Origin: Bartonella schoenbuchensis R1
Lineage (GTDB): Bacteria; Pseudomonadota; Alphaproteobacteria; Rhizobiales; Rhizobiaceae
DNA length: 64,000 nt
Assembly (NCBI RefSeq): GCF_002022685.1
Contig: NZ_CP019789.1
Span: forward strand, 248,001-312,000
Direction: 5' to 3'
The position numbers and the translations under genes were made by a program. Every line of letters starts with the position of its first letter. Positions within the stretch are counted from its first letter, which is position 1. Shown piece after piece: positions 22,848-31,778 of the stretch. The notes beneath the pieces are model-generated. The model searched no databases, was not told the DNA's origin, and saw only the letters and a program-made list of their open reading frames with translations.

Positions 22848-24893
22848 ATGCCCATTCCCTATCACACACATAAGTTTGAAATTGAGTCAGCAACAAATGA
22901 AGAAGTCAAAGAAGGTATTTTAGATAATAAGGTTGTTGCGCCCTCTTCATTGGGGAGTGCAGCCGCTTATTCTATGAGTGATTTTGCGACTGCTGCTCAA
23001 GGGAAGAAAGCTGATGAAGCCGTTGCAAAAAGAGATGTTGGAGCACTGGCTTACAAAGATACAGTTACAGTTAATGATATCAACACCAGTGGGGATCCTA
23101 GTGAGAATACAGTTCTATCGGGTACTGGTTGGGTAAAACTATCGCCTTTAGGAATTGGCGATATGAGTGCTGCTATTTATGATCCTACTCATGTGAGGTC
23201 AGATGCTTTCTCTATGGAGAATATGGTTGAAGGCGATACAAAGAAGATTTTAACTGCAGAGGAAAGAAAAAAGCTGCAGTGGTTAAGTTCTGAATGCCCG
23301 ACGATAGAAAAATGGAAGAAGGCAGATGAGGATATCAATTATCCTATATCGCCTGTCGATCTTAAAGATACTATTACTCATTTTGCATTATCAAAATCTC
23401 TTGCGATGTCAAAATCAGTTTATGATCCAGATAAAATAGCAAAAGATGTTTTTGCTATGGATCATATGAAAGAGGGGGAGAAACACCTTATCCTAACGCC
23501 TCAAGAACGTATCCAGATTACAAAGATTGATCAAATTGAAGAAACTGCACAACAAGCACAAACAACGGCTCAATGCGGGGTCAATCTAGCCGGTGAGACT
23601 AAGGAGATTGCAGAGAATGCTTTAAGCATAGCTAAAGATGCACAAAGCACTGCAGTGGCTGCGCAAGAAACTGCCGATAAAGCACAAAAAGCAGTTGATC
23701 TTATTCATCCTCTTGAAAAGCAAGACTGGATTAATGGCATTAAAACAGAAAATGCATTGATATCCCCGGCTCACCTTGTTGCTTCTATCAAAGCAAATGC
23801 TGGAAGTGGTAATGGTGGCAGCAGTAATAGTGTGGGTGTGGGCATTAGCAAACCTGTTGAGATTTTCATGACGGAAAGTGGAGAGATTGCATGGCCAGAA
23901 GGGACCACTGAAGATACCGAGCTTGAAATATGGGCTTGGGGTGGTGGTAATGCTGGTGATAATAGTGCTCGTTGTGGTGGTAATGGTGGGTGTTGTGTTT
24001 ATGTGAGAACAAAGAAAAAGTTTCTTGGCGACAGTAAAGTAACTATCGGCAAGGGTGGGGGGACAGCTGAGAATAGCAGTTTTGCTGGAAAAAACACAAA
24101 AGTTGGTCAATTTATTACAGCTTCTGGTGGTTCTTTCGGATACGATCCTAGTGGTATTCATGGTGCCAAGGGCGATAATGGAGCTGATGCAGAGGATCAA
24201 AATGGTATTGGGGGTGATGGCAAGAATGGTGAAGTTGGTAGGATAGGTGGATTTGGTGGTAATGGGGGTGAAGGGGGCAAAGGCGGTAAAAATGGCACTG
24301 GAGGGCAAGGGGGCAGAGGGGGCAGAGGGGGCGATAATTTTTTAAAAAGTGCCGGTAATGGAGGTAGAGGCGGTGAAGGTGGGCGTGGCGAGAATGGTGG
24401 TAAAGGCGGCGGAGGTGGCGATGGTGGAAACAGTATATATAACTGTGGCGGTGTTGGAGGTTGGGGTGGTCATGGGGGCTGGGTCAGTAGCAGCAAAAGT
24501 GGTTTAGGTGGTGAAGGCGGTTGGGGTGGTAAAGGAGGCAATAGTATGTGGGGTGGTGGCGGAGGAGGTAGTGTTGGAGGTAAAGGTGGTGATTGTGACC
24601 AAGGAATTGGTGGCAAAGGCGGCATGGGCGGTAATGGTGGAGACAGTGTTTATGGTGGTGCAGGAGGAGGGGCAGGGGGTGGTTTAGGCGGTAAAGGCAA
24701 ACAAAAGGGTGATAATGGTGTTAGAGGACGTGGGGGGCATAGCATGTGGGGTGGTCATGGGGGACGGGGGAGTGTTGGCATAGATAAGAGTTATTATGGT
24801 GGCGGTGGTGGATATTTTCCCGGAGAAGATGCGACATCTTTATCTAGCGGTGCGGGGGGAGACGGCGCTGTATTAATTAAAGTGTATTTATAG
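22848..24893 (+). CDS. Polyglycine-rich tail fibre or adhesin
   Basis: The product has 681 residues. The N-terminal 340 form a fibre-like region with two related units (IYDPTHVRSDAFSMENMVEG; VYDPDKIAKDVFAMDHMKEG) and a coiled coil (AQQAQTTAQCGVNLAGETKE). From about 360 to 665 the protein is dominated by GG and GGxGG (GGNGGEGGKGGKNGTGGQGG and similar), opening with ELEIWAWGGG and closing with a GAVLIKVYL strand. This is the glycine-rich domain seen in phage adhesins, which can pack as bundles of polyglycine-II helices. Likely receptor-binding role. The Gly codons create long antisense ORFs that are not genes. Confidence 0.85.
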   Translation: MPIPYHTHKFEIESATNEEVKEGILDNKVVAPSSLGSAAAYSMSDFATAAQGKKADEAVAKRDVGALAYKDTVTVNDINTSGDPSENTVLSGTGWVKLSPLGIGDMSAAIYDPTHVRSDAFSMENMVEGDTKKILTAEERKKLQWLSSECPTIEKWKKADEDINYPISPVDLKDTITHFALSKSLAMSKSVYDPDKIAKDVFAMDHMKEGEKHLILTPQERIQITKIDQIEETAQQAQTTAQCGVNLAGETKEIAENALSIAKDAQSTAVAAQETADKAQKAVDLIHPLEKQDWINGIKTENALISPAHLVASIKANAGSGNGGSSNSVGVGISKPVEIFMTESGEIAWPEGTTEDTELEIWAWGGGNAGDNSARCGGNGGCCVYVRTKKKFLGDSKVTIGKGGGTAENSSFAGKNTKVGQFITASGGSFGYDPSGIHGAKGDNGADAEDQNGIGGDGKNGEVGRIGGFGGNGGEGGKGGKNGTGGQGGRGGRGGDNFLKSAGNGGRGGEGGRGENGGKGGGGGDGGNSIYNCGGVGGWGGHGGWVSSSKSGLGGEGGWGGKGGNSMWGGGGGGSVGGKGGDCDQGIGGKGGMGGNGGDSVYGGAGGGAGGGLGGKGKQKGDNGVRGRGGHSMWGGHGGRGSVGIDKSYYGGGGGYFPGEDATSLSSGAGGDGAVLIKVYL

Positions 24894-24908
24894 AAATGGG
24901 ATGAAACG

Positions 24909-25574
24909 ATGGCACGAAGAATAAGTAAAGACTGTTTAAACTATTTAAAAAAATGGGAAGGTTTGCGACTAAACGCTTATCAAGATGCGTCTGGTGTTTG
25001 GACCATTGGTTATGGCCATACGGGAAAAGCTGGTAAACCAGATGTTGTTGAGGGTATGGTGATTACCAAGCAAAAAGCTGAAACCATGCTGTTAACTGAT
25101 TTGCAGAAATATGAAGCAGCAGTAGAAAAATCAGTTTGCGTTGATTTAAGTGATGAGCAGTTTGGGGCTCTTGTTTCATTTTGTTATAATGTTGGTGTGA
25201 ATGCTTTTCAACGCTCTACCTTGCTTAAAAAGCTTAATAAAGGGGATTATGAAGCTGTACCGGCTGAATTACAAAAATGGACAATGGCTGATGGCAAACG
25301 TTTGAAAGGGTTAGTCCACAGGCGTGCTGCTGAAGCGGGGTTATGGGCAACGAGTGCTTATGTTTCTTCTAATTATCAAGCAGTAGAAGCAAAAGAATCA
25401 ACAAGTGCTTTTAAAGTAGAAATGTTAGCTCCCATCATCGGGTCTTTTTCTGGGCTTGGAGGGTTGCTTGCTGGTAATGGTCCGGTTCAGTGGGCTTTTG
25501 CTGCAATTATGGTTTTAGCAGCTTGTGTAGGCGTTGCTTTTGTTGCTCAACGTTTTTGGGAGCAACGGTTATGA
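24909..25574 (+). CDS. Endolysin, GH24 lysozyme with C-terminal membrane anchor
   Basis: The product has 221 residues. The T4-lysozyme-type domain (residues 5-145) shows E17, D26 and T32 in WEGLRLNAYQDASGVWTIGY, then LVSFCYNVGVNAFQRSTLLK and the closing VHRRAAEAGLW. After a linker, residues 170-215 contain two hydrophobic segments (MLAPIIGSFSGLGGLLAG; WAFAAIMVLAACVGVAFVAQ), so the enzyme may be held in the inner membrane; a separate holin is not seen. It degrades peptidoglycan at lysis. The stop overlaps the next start (ATGA). Confidence 0.93.
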   Translation: MARRISKDCLNYLKKWEGLRLNAYQDASGVWTIGYGHTGKAGKPDVVEGMVITKQKAETMLLTDLQKYEAAVEKSVCVDLSDEQFGALVSFCYNVGVNAFQRSTLLKKLNKGDYEAVPAELQKWTMADGKRLKGLVHRRAAEAGLWATSAYVSSNYQAVEAKESTSAFKVEMLAPIIGSFSGLGGLLAGNGPVQWAFAAIMVLAACVGVAFVAQRFWEQRL

Positions 25575-25798
25575 TTTGGTGGGGAAAGAAATACTTACTG
25601 ATGGTGGCGGCGGCTTTTGCCGCTTTTTTTGTAACTTTAGCTAAGATTTTTCGGTTTGGAAAGAAAGTTGAGCAACGCAAACGGACTGAGAAAACTTTAA
25701 AAATAGCTATAACACGGTTTGAAGTAGAAGATGAAGTTAACAAGAAAAGTGATGTGGATATACGCTCTGATCTTTCTGAATGGGTGCGCAAGAAATGA
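25571..25798 (+). CDS. Rz-like lysis protein (i-spanin candidate)
   Basis: The product has 75 residues from MIWWGKKYLLMVAAAFAAFF, coupled to the endolysin through ATGA. It has one N-terminal membrane segment followed by a charged helix (RFGKKVEQRKRTEKTLKIA, EVEDEVNKKSDVD). This layout and the overlapping lipoprotein gene in another frame match the Rz/Rz1 arrangement. The periplasmic part is shorter than in classical Rz (about 150 residues), so the assignment is by architecture. Confidence 0.7.
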   Translation: MIWWGKKYLLMVAAAFAAFFVTLAKIFRFGKKVEQRKRTEKTLKIAITRFEVEDEVNKKSDVDIRSDLSEWVRKK

Positions 25799-25949
25799 AT
25801 ATGTTTCTTGCATAGGATGGATGCCTATTTATTTGGGTAGGCAAGACTACGATGGCATCAGTTCAGGCTTAGCACGAGACATTTTAAAGCATAATGAGAA
25901 CGGAAAACGTTCTTGTGGATGGAAACCTATTAACAAGAAATCAGGATGA
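25731..25949 (+). CDS. Rz1-like lipoprotein overlapping the Rz-like gene
   Basis: The product has 72 residues. The signal peptide MKLTRKVMWIYALIFLNGC ends in a lipobox (FLNGC), so lipid attachment at C19 is expected. The mature part (GWMPIYLGRQDYDGISSGLA, RDILKHNENGKRSCGWKP) follows a pattern found in alphaproteobacterial phage lysis cassettes: W-x-PI, then L-x-R-I-L-x-HN-x-G, then C-GW. The first 68 bases overlap the preceding gene in a different frame. Likely outer-membrane half of a spanin, although its size is larger than lambda Rz1. Confidence 0.72.
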   Translation: MKLTRKVMWIYALIFLNGCARNEYVSCIGWMPIYLGRQDYDGISSGLARDILKHNENGKRSCGWKPINKKSG

Positions 25950-25986
25950 TTTTGGTATTGGACTTCTTTTTATAAACAGGATCTAG

Positions 25987-26268
25987 TTATAAACGTAGCT
26001 CAGAATGAGAACCAAGTCGCAGAAGTTCTAATATTTCAGTATTTGGTTTTCTATAGATTAAGACTAAATCTGGTTTGATATGACAATCACGACAATTGCG
26101 CCATTGACCTGTTAATGCATGATCTCTCCAGTGTACTTTTAGCGGTTTATTTTCTGCTAATGCTTTAATTACAAGCAACAAGTCTACTTCTAGTGTATTA
26201 GCGTACCTACCTTTACTTTCGCGTTTAAGGTCTCTCCGGAACGACCGTGTATAAACAATTTCCCGCAT
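25987..26268 (-). CDS. yafQ: YafQ-family mRNA interferase toxin
   Basis: The product has 93 residues. The YafQ pattern is complete: IVYTRSFRRDLKRESKGRY, the PLKVHWRDHALTGQWRNCRD segment, CHIKPDLVLIYRK and the final LLRLGSHSEL with the catalytic His. YafQ cleaves mRNA in the ribosomal A site and is neutralised by DinJ. It lies six bases downstream of the dinJ stop. As the last cargo before the tRNA-Phe end, it would favour keeping the prophage. Confidence 0.92.
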   Translation of the reverse strand: MREIVYTRSFRRDLKRESKGRYANTLEVDLLLVIKALAENKPLKVHWRDHALTGQWRNCRDCHIKPDLVLIYRKPNTEILELLRLGSHSELRL

Positions 26269-26274
26269 ACCTAA

Positions 26275-26556
26275 TTAAGATTGCTTTGCAGATTTATACA
26301 CTTCAGCTTTATCACTGCGGATCATATCTCGTAAACCATTTAATGATGTACGCTCAACACGACCTGTTTCAGCATCTTCAATAGCTTGTAATGTCTCTAG
26401 GTTGGGCTGAAATAAATCAAGCGGTAACGCTTTATTCCTAGCAACGCCGGTCATAAACATGCGCACTGCATCAGATACAGTAAGACCTGTGGACTTTATG
26501 ACAGCACTTGCAATTTCTTGAATCTCATCAGGAATACGAGCTTGAATTTTTCCCAT
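26275..26556 (-). CDS. dinJ: DinJ/RelB-family antitoxin
   Basis: The product has 93 residues from MGKIQARIPDEIQEIASAVI; AAGGTC seven bases upstream favours this start over an ATG five codons earlier, which would contain the Shine-Dalgarno itself. A ribbon-helix-helix domain (KIQARIPDEI, TGLTVSDAVRMFMTGVARN) precedes a toxin-binding tail (QPNLETLQAIEDAETGRV). It binds YafQ and represses the operon. A palindrome lies 21 bases upstream of the start. Confidence 0.92.
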   Translation of the reverse strand: MGKIQARIPDEIQEIASAVIKSTGLTVSDAVRMFMTGVARNKALPLDLFQPNLETLQAIEDAETGRVERTSLNGLRDMIRSDKAEVYKSAKQS

Positions 26557-26577
26557 TATTAGACCTTCCATTCATTC

Positions 26578-26596
26578 TGTACTGCAATGTAGTACA
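26578..26596. promoter_or_regulatory. Candidate DinJ operator palindrome
   Basis: TGTACTGCAATGTAGTACA: the outer arms TGTACT and AGTACA are perfectly symmetric, with partial symmetry inside. Placed just upstream of the dinJ start, it is the likely autoregulatory site of the ribbon-helix-helix antitoxin. Confidence 0.6.
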
Positions 26597-26628
26597 AATT
26601 CAGTCTATGTCAAGAAAATCCTATTCCC

Positions 26629-26685
26629 TAACCCTTATTATTTTATCCCTAACCTTAAATAAATATCAATAAAATCAATGGGTTA
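26629..26685. promoter_or_regulatory. Candidate arm-type integrase sites, right end
   Basis: The repeat ATCAATAAAATCAAT plus G-GGTTA at 26665-26685 matches bases 33-53 in the same orientation. TCCCTAACC occurs twice just before it (near 26630 and 26646), and an inverted near copy (GGTAAGGGA) lies near base 60 at the other end. All lie inside the prophage within 80 bases of the core. Confidence 0.5.
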
Positions 26686-26704
26686 TACGCTATAAAAAAG
26701 AGGC

Positions 26705-26780
<76 letters not shown>

Positions 26781-27189
26781 ACGTTTCAATAAATATATGA
26801 AACGTGTGCGGTTATAACATTAAAATTCTCTCTGTCTAGCCGTCAAAATAAAAATAATCAATTTTTATAAGTTTATCTTTATATTTCAGATATTATGATT
26901 ATTCTTTTGTAAAATTAATTTGATAAGTATTTTGTGGTAAATTAGGTGTGTTGTGGTCAGAATACTATCTTCTTTTGATGCAAATAAAGAACAATTTCCT
27001 TTAAAAGTTTAATTAGAAGCGCTCTTGATTAAAGTGTGTTATTCATAATGGCTTTTTTTATGTTTAATTTTATACAAAAAAATGGAAAATATTTTTTATG
27101 CTCGCATAATTGAGCTATAAGAGTAACCTTTCAGTAAGTAAGCAGTGATTTTCTTCAACGAAAAATGAGCTTTTTGTCGGAATGGAATA
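26781..27189. other. Intergenic region upstream of serC
   Basis: No gene is supported. It is AT-rich. Near its right end, CGAAAAA and TTTTTGTCG flank a five-base loop (about 27158-27180) just before the serC start. A serC leader RNA family is described in alphaproteobacteria, but I cannot confirm a match by eye. Confidence 0.5.
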
Positions 27190-28365
27190 ATGATATTGTT
27201 GAAGGAGCCGTGTTCTCGCCCAAATAATCCTCATTTTTCTTCAGGTCCTTGTAGTAAGCGGCCTGGGTGGAGTGTTGAGGTTCTTGAAAATGCATTGCTT
27301 GGGCGTTCGCATCGCGCCCAAATGAGCAAATTAAAACTTTCTGAAGTTATTAGCTTAATCCGTGATATCCTTAATGTTCCTTCTGATTATCGTATTGGTA
27401 TTGTTCCTGCCTCGGATACAGGTGCTGTTGAGATGGCTCTGTGGTCTTTATTAGGGGAACGGGGTGTTGATATGGTGGCTTGGGAAAGCTTTGGTTCAGG
27501 TTGGATTACCGATGTTGTTGAGCAATTAAAACTTTCTGATGTGCGTCGGTTGGAAGCACCTTATGGTGAATTGCCAGACTTAACACAAATTGATTTTGAT
27601 CGTGATGTTGTATTCACGTGGAATGGGACAACTTCAGGTGTGCGCGTTCCTAATGCACATTTTATTCCAAAGAAGCGTGAAGGATTAACAATTTGTGATG
27701 CAACATCAGCAGTTTTTGCACAAAATCTTGATTTTTCAAGATTAGATGTTGTTACTTTTTCGTGGCAAAAAGTTTTAGGTGGTGAAGCAGCTCATGGTAT
27801 GTTGATTTTAAGTCCTCGTGCTGTGAGGCGGCTTGAGCATTATAGTCCAGCTTGGCCTTTGCCTAAAATTTTCCGTATGACAAAAGATGGAAAATTAAAC
27901 GAAGGTATCTTTAATGGTGAGACGATTAATACACCTTCTTTGTTGTGTGTTGAAGATTATCTTGATGCATTAAGGTGGGCAAAATCTCTAGGTGGCTTGC
28001 AGGCATTAATAAGGCGAGCTGATGAAAACTTTGCCGTTCTTGATAGTTTTGTCCGCAGAACACTTTGGTTAGAACATTTAGCAAAAGTTCCTCAGACACG
28101 TTCTAATACATCTGTTTGTTTAACAATTGTGGATCCAATTATTGCTAATTTGGATATTAAAGAGCAGAGGTCTTTTGTAGAAGCGATTGTAACCCGTCTT
28201 GAGGAGGCTGGTGTTGCTTATGATATTGGTGCTTATCGGGATGCACCTCCAGGATTTCGGATTTGGACTGGTGCAACAATTGAAGCTTCTGATCTTAAGT
28301 TATTAACAAATTGGCTTGAATGGGCATTTCAAGTTGAAAAAGCTCATCTCTTTAATAACTTTTAA
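27190..28365 (+). CDS. serC: Phosphoserine aminotransferase
   Basis: The product has 391 residues. It converts 3-phosphohydroxypyruvate and glutamate to phosphoserine, and also serves pyridoxal-phosphate synthesis. Start motif [18 protein letters not shown], then [12 protein letters not shown]. The PLP lysine lies in [17 protein letters not shown], and the substrate loop near the end is [13 protein letters not shown]. It belongs to the long alphaproteobacterial SerC type. The next gene is purA; serA, often adjacent in related bacteria, is not present in the window. Confidence 0.95.
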   Translation: MILLKEPCSRPNNPHFSSGPCSKRPGWSVEVLENALLGRSHRAQMSKLKLSEVISLIRDILNVPSDYRIGIVPASDTGAVEMALWSLLGERGVDMVAWESFGSGWITDVVEQLKLSDVRRLEAPYGELPDLTQIDFDRDVVFTWNGTTSGVRVPNAHFIPKKREGLTICDATSAVFAQNLDFSRLDVVTFSWQKVLGGEAAHGMLILSPRAVRRLEHYSPAWPLPKIFRMTKDGKLNEGIFNGETINTPSLLCVEDYLDALRWAKSLGGLQALIRRADENFAVLDSFVRRTLWLEHLAKVPQTRSNTSVCLTIVDPIIANLDIKEQRSFVEAIVTRLEEAGVAYDIGAYRDAPPGFRIWTGATIEASDLKLLTNWLEWAFQVEKAHLFNNF

Positions 28366-28702
28366 TGTTTTCATAATGCTGTTTTTTAAGCAAATAAAAT
28401 GAAAAAACTTATGTGATATTTTGTGTGTTTATATCAGCTAAATTATACAAACTATTGTTTGGGTTTTAAAGATCGGGATGTACAAATTAGTTATTCGCCA
28501 TATGTTGGAAAAGACAAGAAAAAATGAGCTAAATTGGTACTTATGGTGTGATTTATCTTGATTATCGAAGAATTTGTGGCTTAATAATATAAAATCGGCA
28601 AAAAGTTGAAATGAAAAGTCGCACTTTTTATAGGATCTCTCTATAAAAAGCCTCTTGTTTTGGGGTGCTGGCGTTATTTCACCAAACACGACGGAGAAAA
28701 TT
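28366..28702. other. Intergenic region between serC and purA
   Basis: No ORF with coding character is visible. The sequence is AT-rich. It occupies the place where serA might be expected; no remnant of a dehydrogenase is recognisable. Confidence 0.5.
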
Positions 28703-29992
28703 ATGGCCAATGTAGTAGTGGTCGGCACACAATGGGGCGATGAGGGCAAAGGTAAAATTGTAGATTGGTTGTCAGAACGTGCAGATATTGTTGTCCGATA
28801 TCAAGGGGGGCATAATGCAGGTCATACATTGGTTATTGACGGGGTGAGTTATAAATTATCGCTTTTACCGTCAGGTTTGATTCGTGGAAAGTTGTCAATT
28901 ATTGGTAATGGTGTTGTGGTTGATCCCCATCATTTTGTTGCGGAATTAAACAAGTTGTATTCTCAGGGTGTAAAGATTACACCAGAAATTTTGCGTATTG
29001 CTGAAAATGCTCCTTTAATTCTTTCTGTACACCGTGATCTTGATACAGTGAGAGAAAATAATATTTCAAGTTTGCCAATTGGTACAACAAAGCGTGGTAT
29101 CGGTCCTGCTTATGAAGATAAAGTAGGTCGTCGATCTATCCGTGTGATGGATTTGGCTGAAGCTGATACACTTATGGCTAAGATCGAGCGGCTTTTGGAA
29201 CATCATAATGTTTTACGTCGTGGTATGGGAATTGCAGAAATTAATTCACAAACTCTATATGATGAATTAATGCAGGTGGCAGATAAAATTATACCCTTTA
29301 TGGATTGTACATGGCGTCTTTTGAATGAAAGCTGTCAAATGGGAAAGCGCATTCTTTTTGAAGGTGCGCAAGGTGCGTTGTTAGATAATGATTTTGGGAC
29401 TTATCCTTATGTGACATCGTCTAATACAGTTTCTGGGCAAGCTGCTGTAGGGTCAGGTATGGGGCCCGGTTCAATCCATTATGTTTTAGGTATTACAAAG
29501 GCTTATACAACACGTGTGGGGGAGGGGCCATTTCCAACAGAGCAGATAAATGATGTTGGTGAATTTCTTGGGACACATGGGAATGAGTTTGGTGTTGTGA
29601 CTGGTCGAAAACGTCGATGCGGTTGGTTTGATGCTGTTTTAGTACGTCAAACGGTAGGTATTTGCGGCATTCATGGTATTGCATTGACAAAACTTGATGT
29701 TCTGGATGGTTTAGAAGAAATTAAAGTTTGTGTGGGTTATGAACTTGATGGTAAAAGAATTAATTATTTACCATCTTCTATGGAGGCGCAAGCCCATGTG
29801 AAGCCAATTTATGAAACATTAAAGGGTTGGAAAGAAACGACAGCGTGCGCAAAGAGTTGGGCAGAATTACCGGTGCAGGCTATAGAATATATACGCTATA
29901 TTGAGGAATTGATAGGTGTACCAGTAGCTTTATTGTCAACTGGCCCTGAGCGTAAAAATACAATTATGATTACTGATCCTTTCGCGAATTAG
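28703..29992 (+). CDS. purA: Adenylosuccinate synthetase
   Basis: The product has 429 residues from [25 protein letters not shown] upstream supports this start over a possible ATG 48 bases earlier. It joins IMP and aspartate with GTP hydrolysis, the first committed step to AMP. Signature QWGDEGKGK (residues 9-17) and the His loop QGGHNAGHT are present. [25 protein letters not shown] and the GTP-binding TKLDVLDGL follow. Full length and intact. Confidence 0.97.
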   Translation: MANVVVVGTQWGDEGKGKIVDWLSERADIVVRYQGGHNAGHTLVIDGVSYKLSLLPSGLIRGKLSIIGNGVVVDPHHFVAELNKLYSQGVKITPEILRIAENAPLILSVHRDLDTVRENNISSLPIGTTKRGIGPAYEDKVGRRSIRVMDLAEADTLMAKIERLLEHHNVLRRGMGIAEINSQTLYDELMQVADKIIPFMDCTWRLLNESCQMGKRILFEGAQGALLDNDFGTYPYVTSSNTVSGQAAVGSGMGPGSIHYVLGITKAYTTRVGEGPFPTEQINDVGEFLGTHGNEFGVVTGRKRRCGWFDAVLVRQTVGICGIHGIALTKLDVLDGLEEIKVCVGYELDGKRINYLPSSMEAQAHVKPIYETLKGWKETTACAKSWAELPVQAIEYIRYIEELIGVPVALLSTGPERKNTIMITDPFAN

Positions 29993-30241
29993 TCGTTGTT
30001 TATAAATTTCAATATTGGCTTTAATCTTATATCTTCTTTATTTTTTAGTGAGAATAAAGATTCATATATGTGAAAAGGGATGTAAATTAATATTGTTTAT
30101 TTTTTATGCGTTTTAAAACTGCTACAGTATTTTGTGCCAATAAATTATAATCAATTTATAAGATTCAAGAAGAGAGACTGCAAACGGTTTAAGCTTTTGT
30201 GAACTAAATTTTTCTTAAATTTGAGAAAGACTATATAAAAT

Positions 30242-31686
30242 ATGGTAGATTTCATTGGGATTTTAAAAAAGAAAATTGATGCACAAAATAATATTACACC
30301 ACAGTTGCGTGAGCGGATTTATAAACAAGCTTTTGAAATACTAGAGCATAAATTTTTAGAAATAAAAATGCCCAAAAAAGTGGCAGATGCACAAAGACAG
30401 GCTTTACAAAGTGCTATTGTGGCTATTGAAGAGGAATATTTAACTGCTGAAAAAGAGTTGCTTTCTTCGGTTATGGGGTGGGATCTTACAGGTAAAGATA
30501 ACAATAACGAAAATGTACAAAAGTCTATACTATCACAAAGTGGTGATACAGCAGCTGTAGTTACAGAAGAAAAAAGCAACAACCACCTGTTAGTCGTAGA
30601 AAGAGTAAAAAAACACCTGATAACCTTTCTATAGAATCGAAAATGTCAAATACAGAGCCTACCGATATGAATACTTCTTTGGCTCCTTGTTCGAGTAAAG
30701 TGCATTCGAATATTAAAAAAAATACTCGTAAAAATGTAGCTTTACAAACAGATACTTCTCATGTTGTTTCACATATTTTTGCTCAGGCTCTTCGGCGTGC
30801 TAATCGGTCAATTGTAAAAAAGCGTATCTTAATAGGTATCGTTATCTTTATTGTTTTTTTAATTCTATTGATCGGCGCTTTTTTTGTTGGTGAATATATG
30901 TTCACATCATACAATAATCAGATACAAGAGGTAAATATTCAAGCTTCTAATGGATTACAAAAAGAGGGCCAAGCTAATCAAAAGTTGACGCAACGCTTAT
31001 TGGAAGATGGAAGTGAAGTTGACGCTGGTTCAATTGAGAGAACAGATAAAAAAACAGAGTTTCTGAGTGAGGAAGAGACATCAACAGTTGTTACTGGCAA
31101 TTCGAAAACAATTGAACATCCAGGTGAAGCTATATTCTATAAGACACATGCAGATCATGATTCAGAAAAAGTGGTAATGGGTAATGTTTGGTGGTCACTT
31201 ATAAAAGAAGCTTCTGTTAAAAATGCACCAGAAGAATTAGCTATACGAGGTGATATAAACATTCCAAGTGAGGGGTTATTATTACAGTTAACTTTACGCC
31301 GTAATGTTGATCCGTCTTTCCCTACAGCTTATATTATGGATCTTGTTTTTATGACTACTGATAAATTTTCAGGTCAAGCAATACATGATATTAAAGAGTT
31401 AACCTTTAAGGCCAGTAAACAATCAGTCGGTCAACCCTTAGAAAGAGCTTCTATAGCTAAGATTGATGATGATTTTTTTCTTTTTGCATTAAGTAACAAT
31501 CATCCATTTCTTGACCAAAACTTACAAATAATTCGCGAATTAGATTGGATTCATTTGGTGATAAGTGACAAAAACGGCCATATGAGTGAATTAACTTTTG
31601 CAAAAGGGCCAACAGGCAAGGCTATTTTTAATGAAGTTATTGAACAATGGCTTGCACAAACAGCGAAACAAACAATTTTTGATTAG
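30242..31686 (+). CDS. Conserved Rhizobiales membrane protein, frameshifted
   Basis: Two frames form one protein of about 480 residues. The N-terminal part (MVDFIGILKKKIDAQNNITP, RERIYKQAFEILEHKFLEI) resembles uncharacterised Rhizobiales proteins. At an A6 run (30570-30575) one extra A would lead to EEKKQQPPVSRRKSKKTPD and into the second frame, which contains one membrane segment (ILIGIVIFIVFLILLIGAFF). The C-terminal 250 residues are beta-rich (GNVWWSLIKEASV, GLLLQLTLRRNVDPSFPTAY), outside the cytoplasm if the N-terminus is inside. As written the frames are 30242-30634 and 30643-31686. Function unknown. Confidence 0.78.
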
Positions 31687-31725
31687 GAAATATGTATTAA
31701 AATGAAAAAAGAGCTCACCCCCTAT

Positions 31726-31752
31726 AAACCAACCTTTTTAATAGGTTGGTTT
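31726..31752. terminator. Bidirectional terminator between convergent genes
   Basis: AAACCAACCT (31726-31735) pairs perfectly with AGGTTGGTTT (31743-31752) around TTTTAAT. It lies between the plus-strand gene ending at 31686 and rpoH ending at 31779, with A/T tracts on both sides. Confidence 0.7.
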
Positions 31753-31778
31753 AAGATGGGTTGGGGTATCTCTCTGCT

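Noticed and set aside
23622..24308. 228-codon minus-strand ORF opposite the glycine-rich fibre
   Set aside because: GGN codons read in reverse rarely give stops; the Thr/Ile/Pro-rich translation has no family character.
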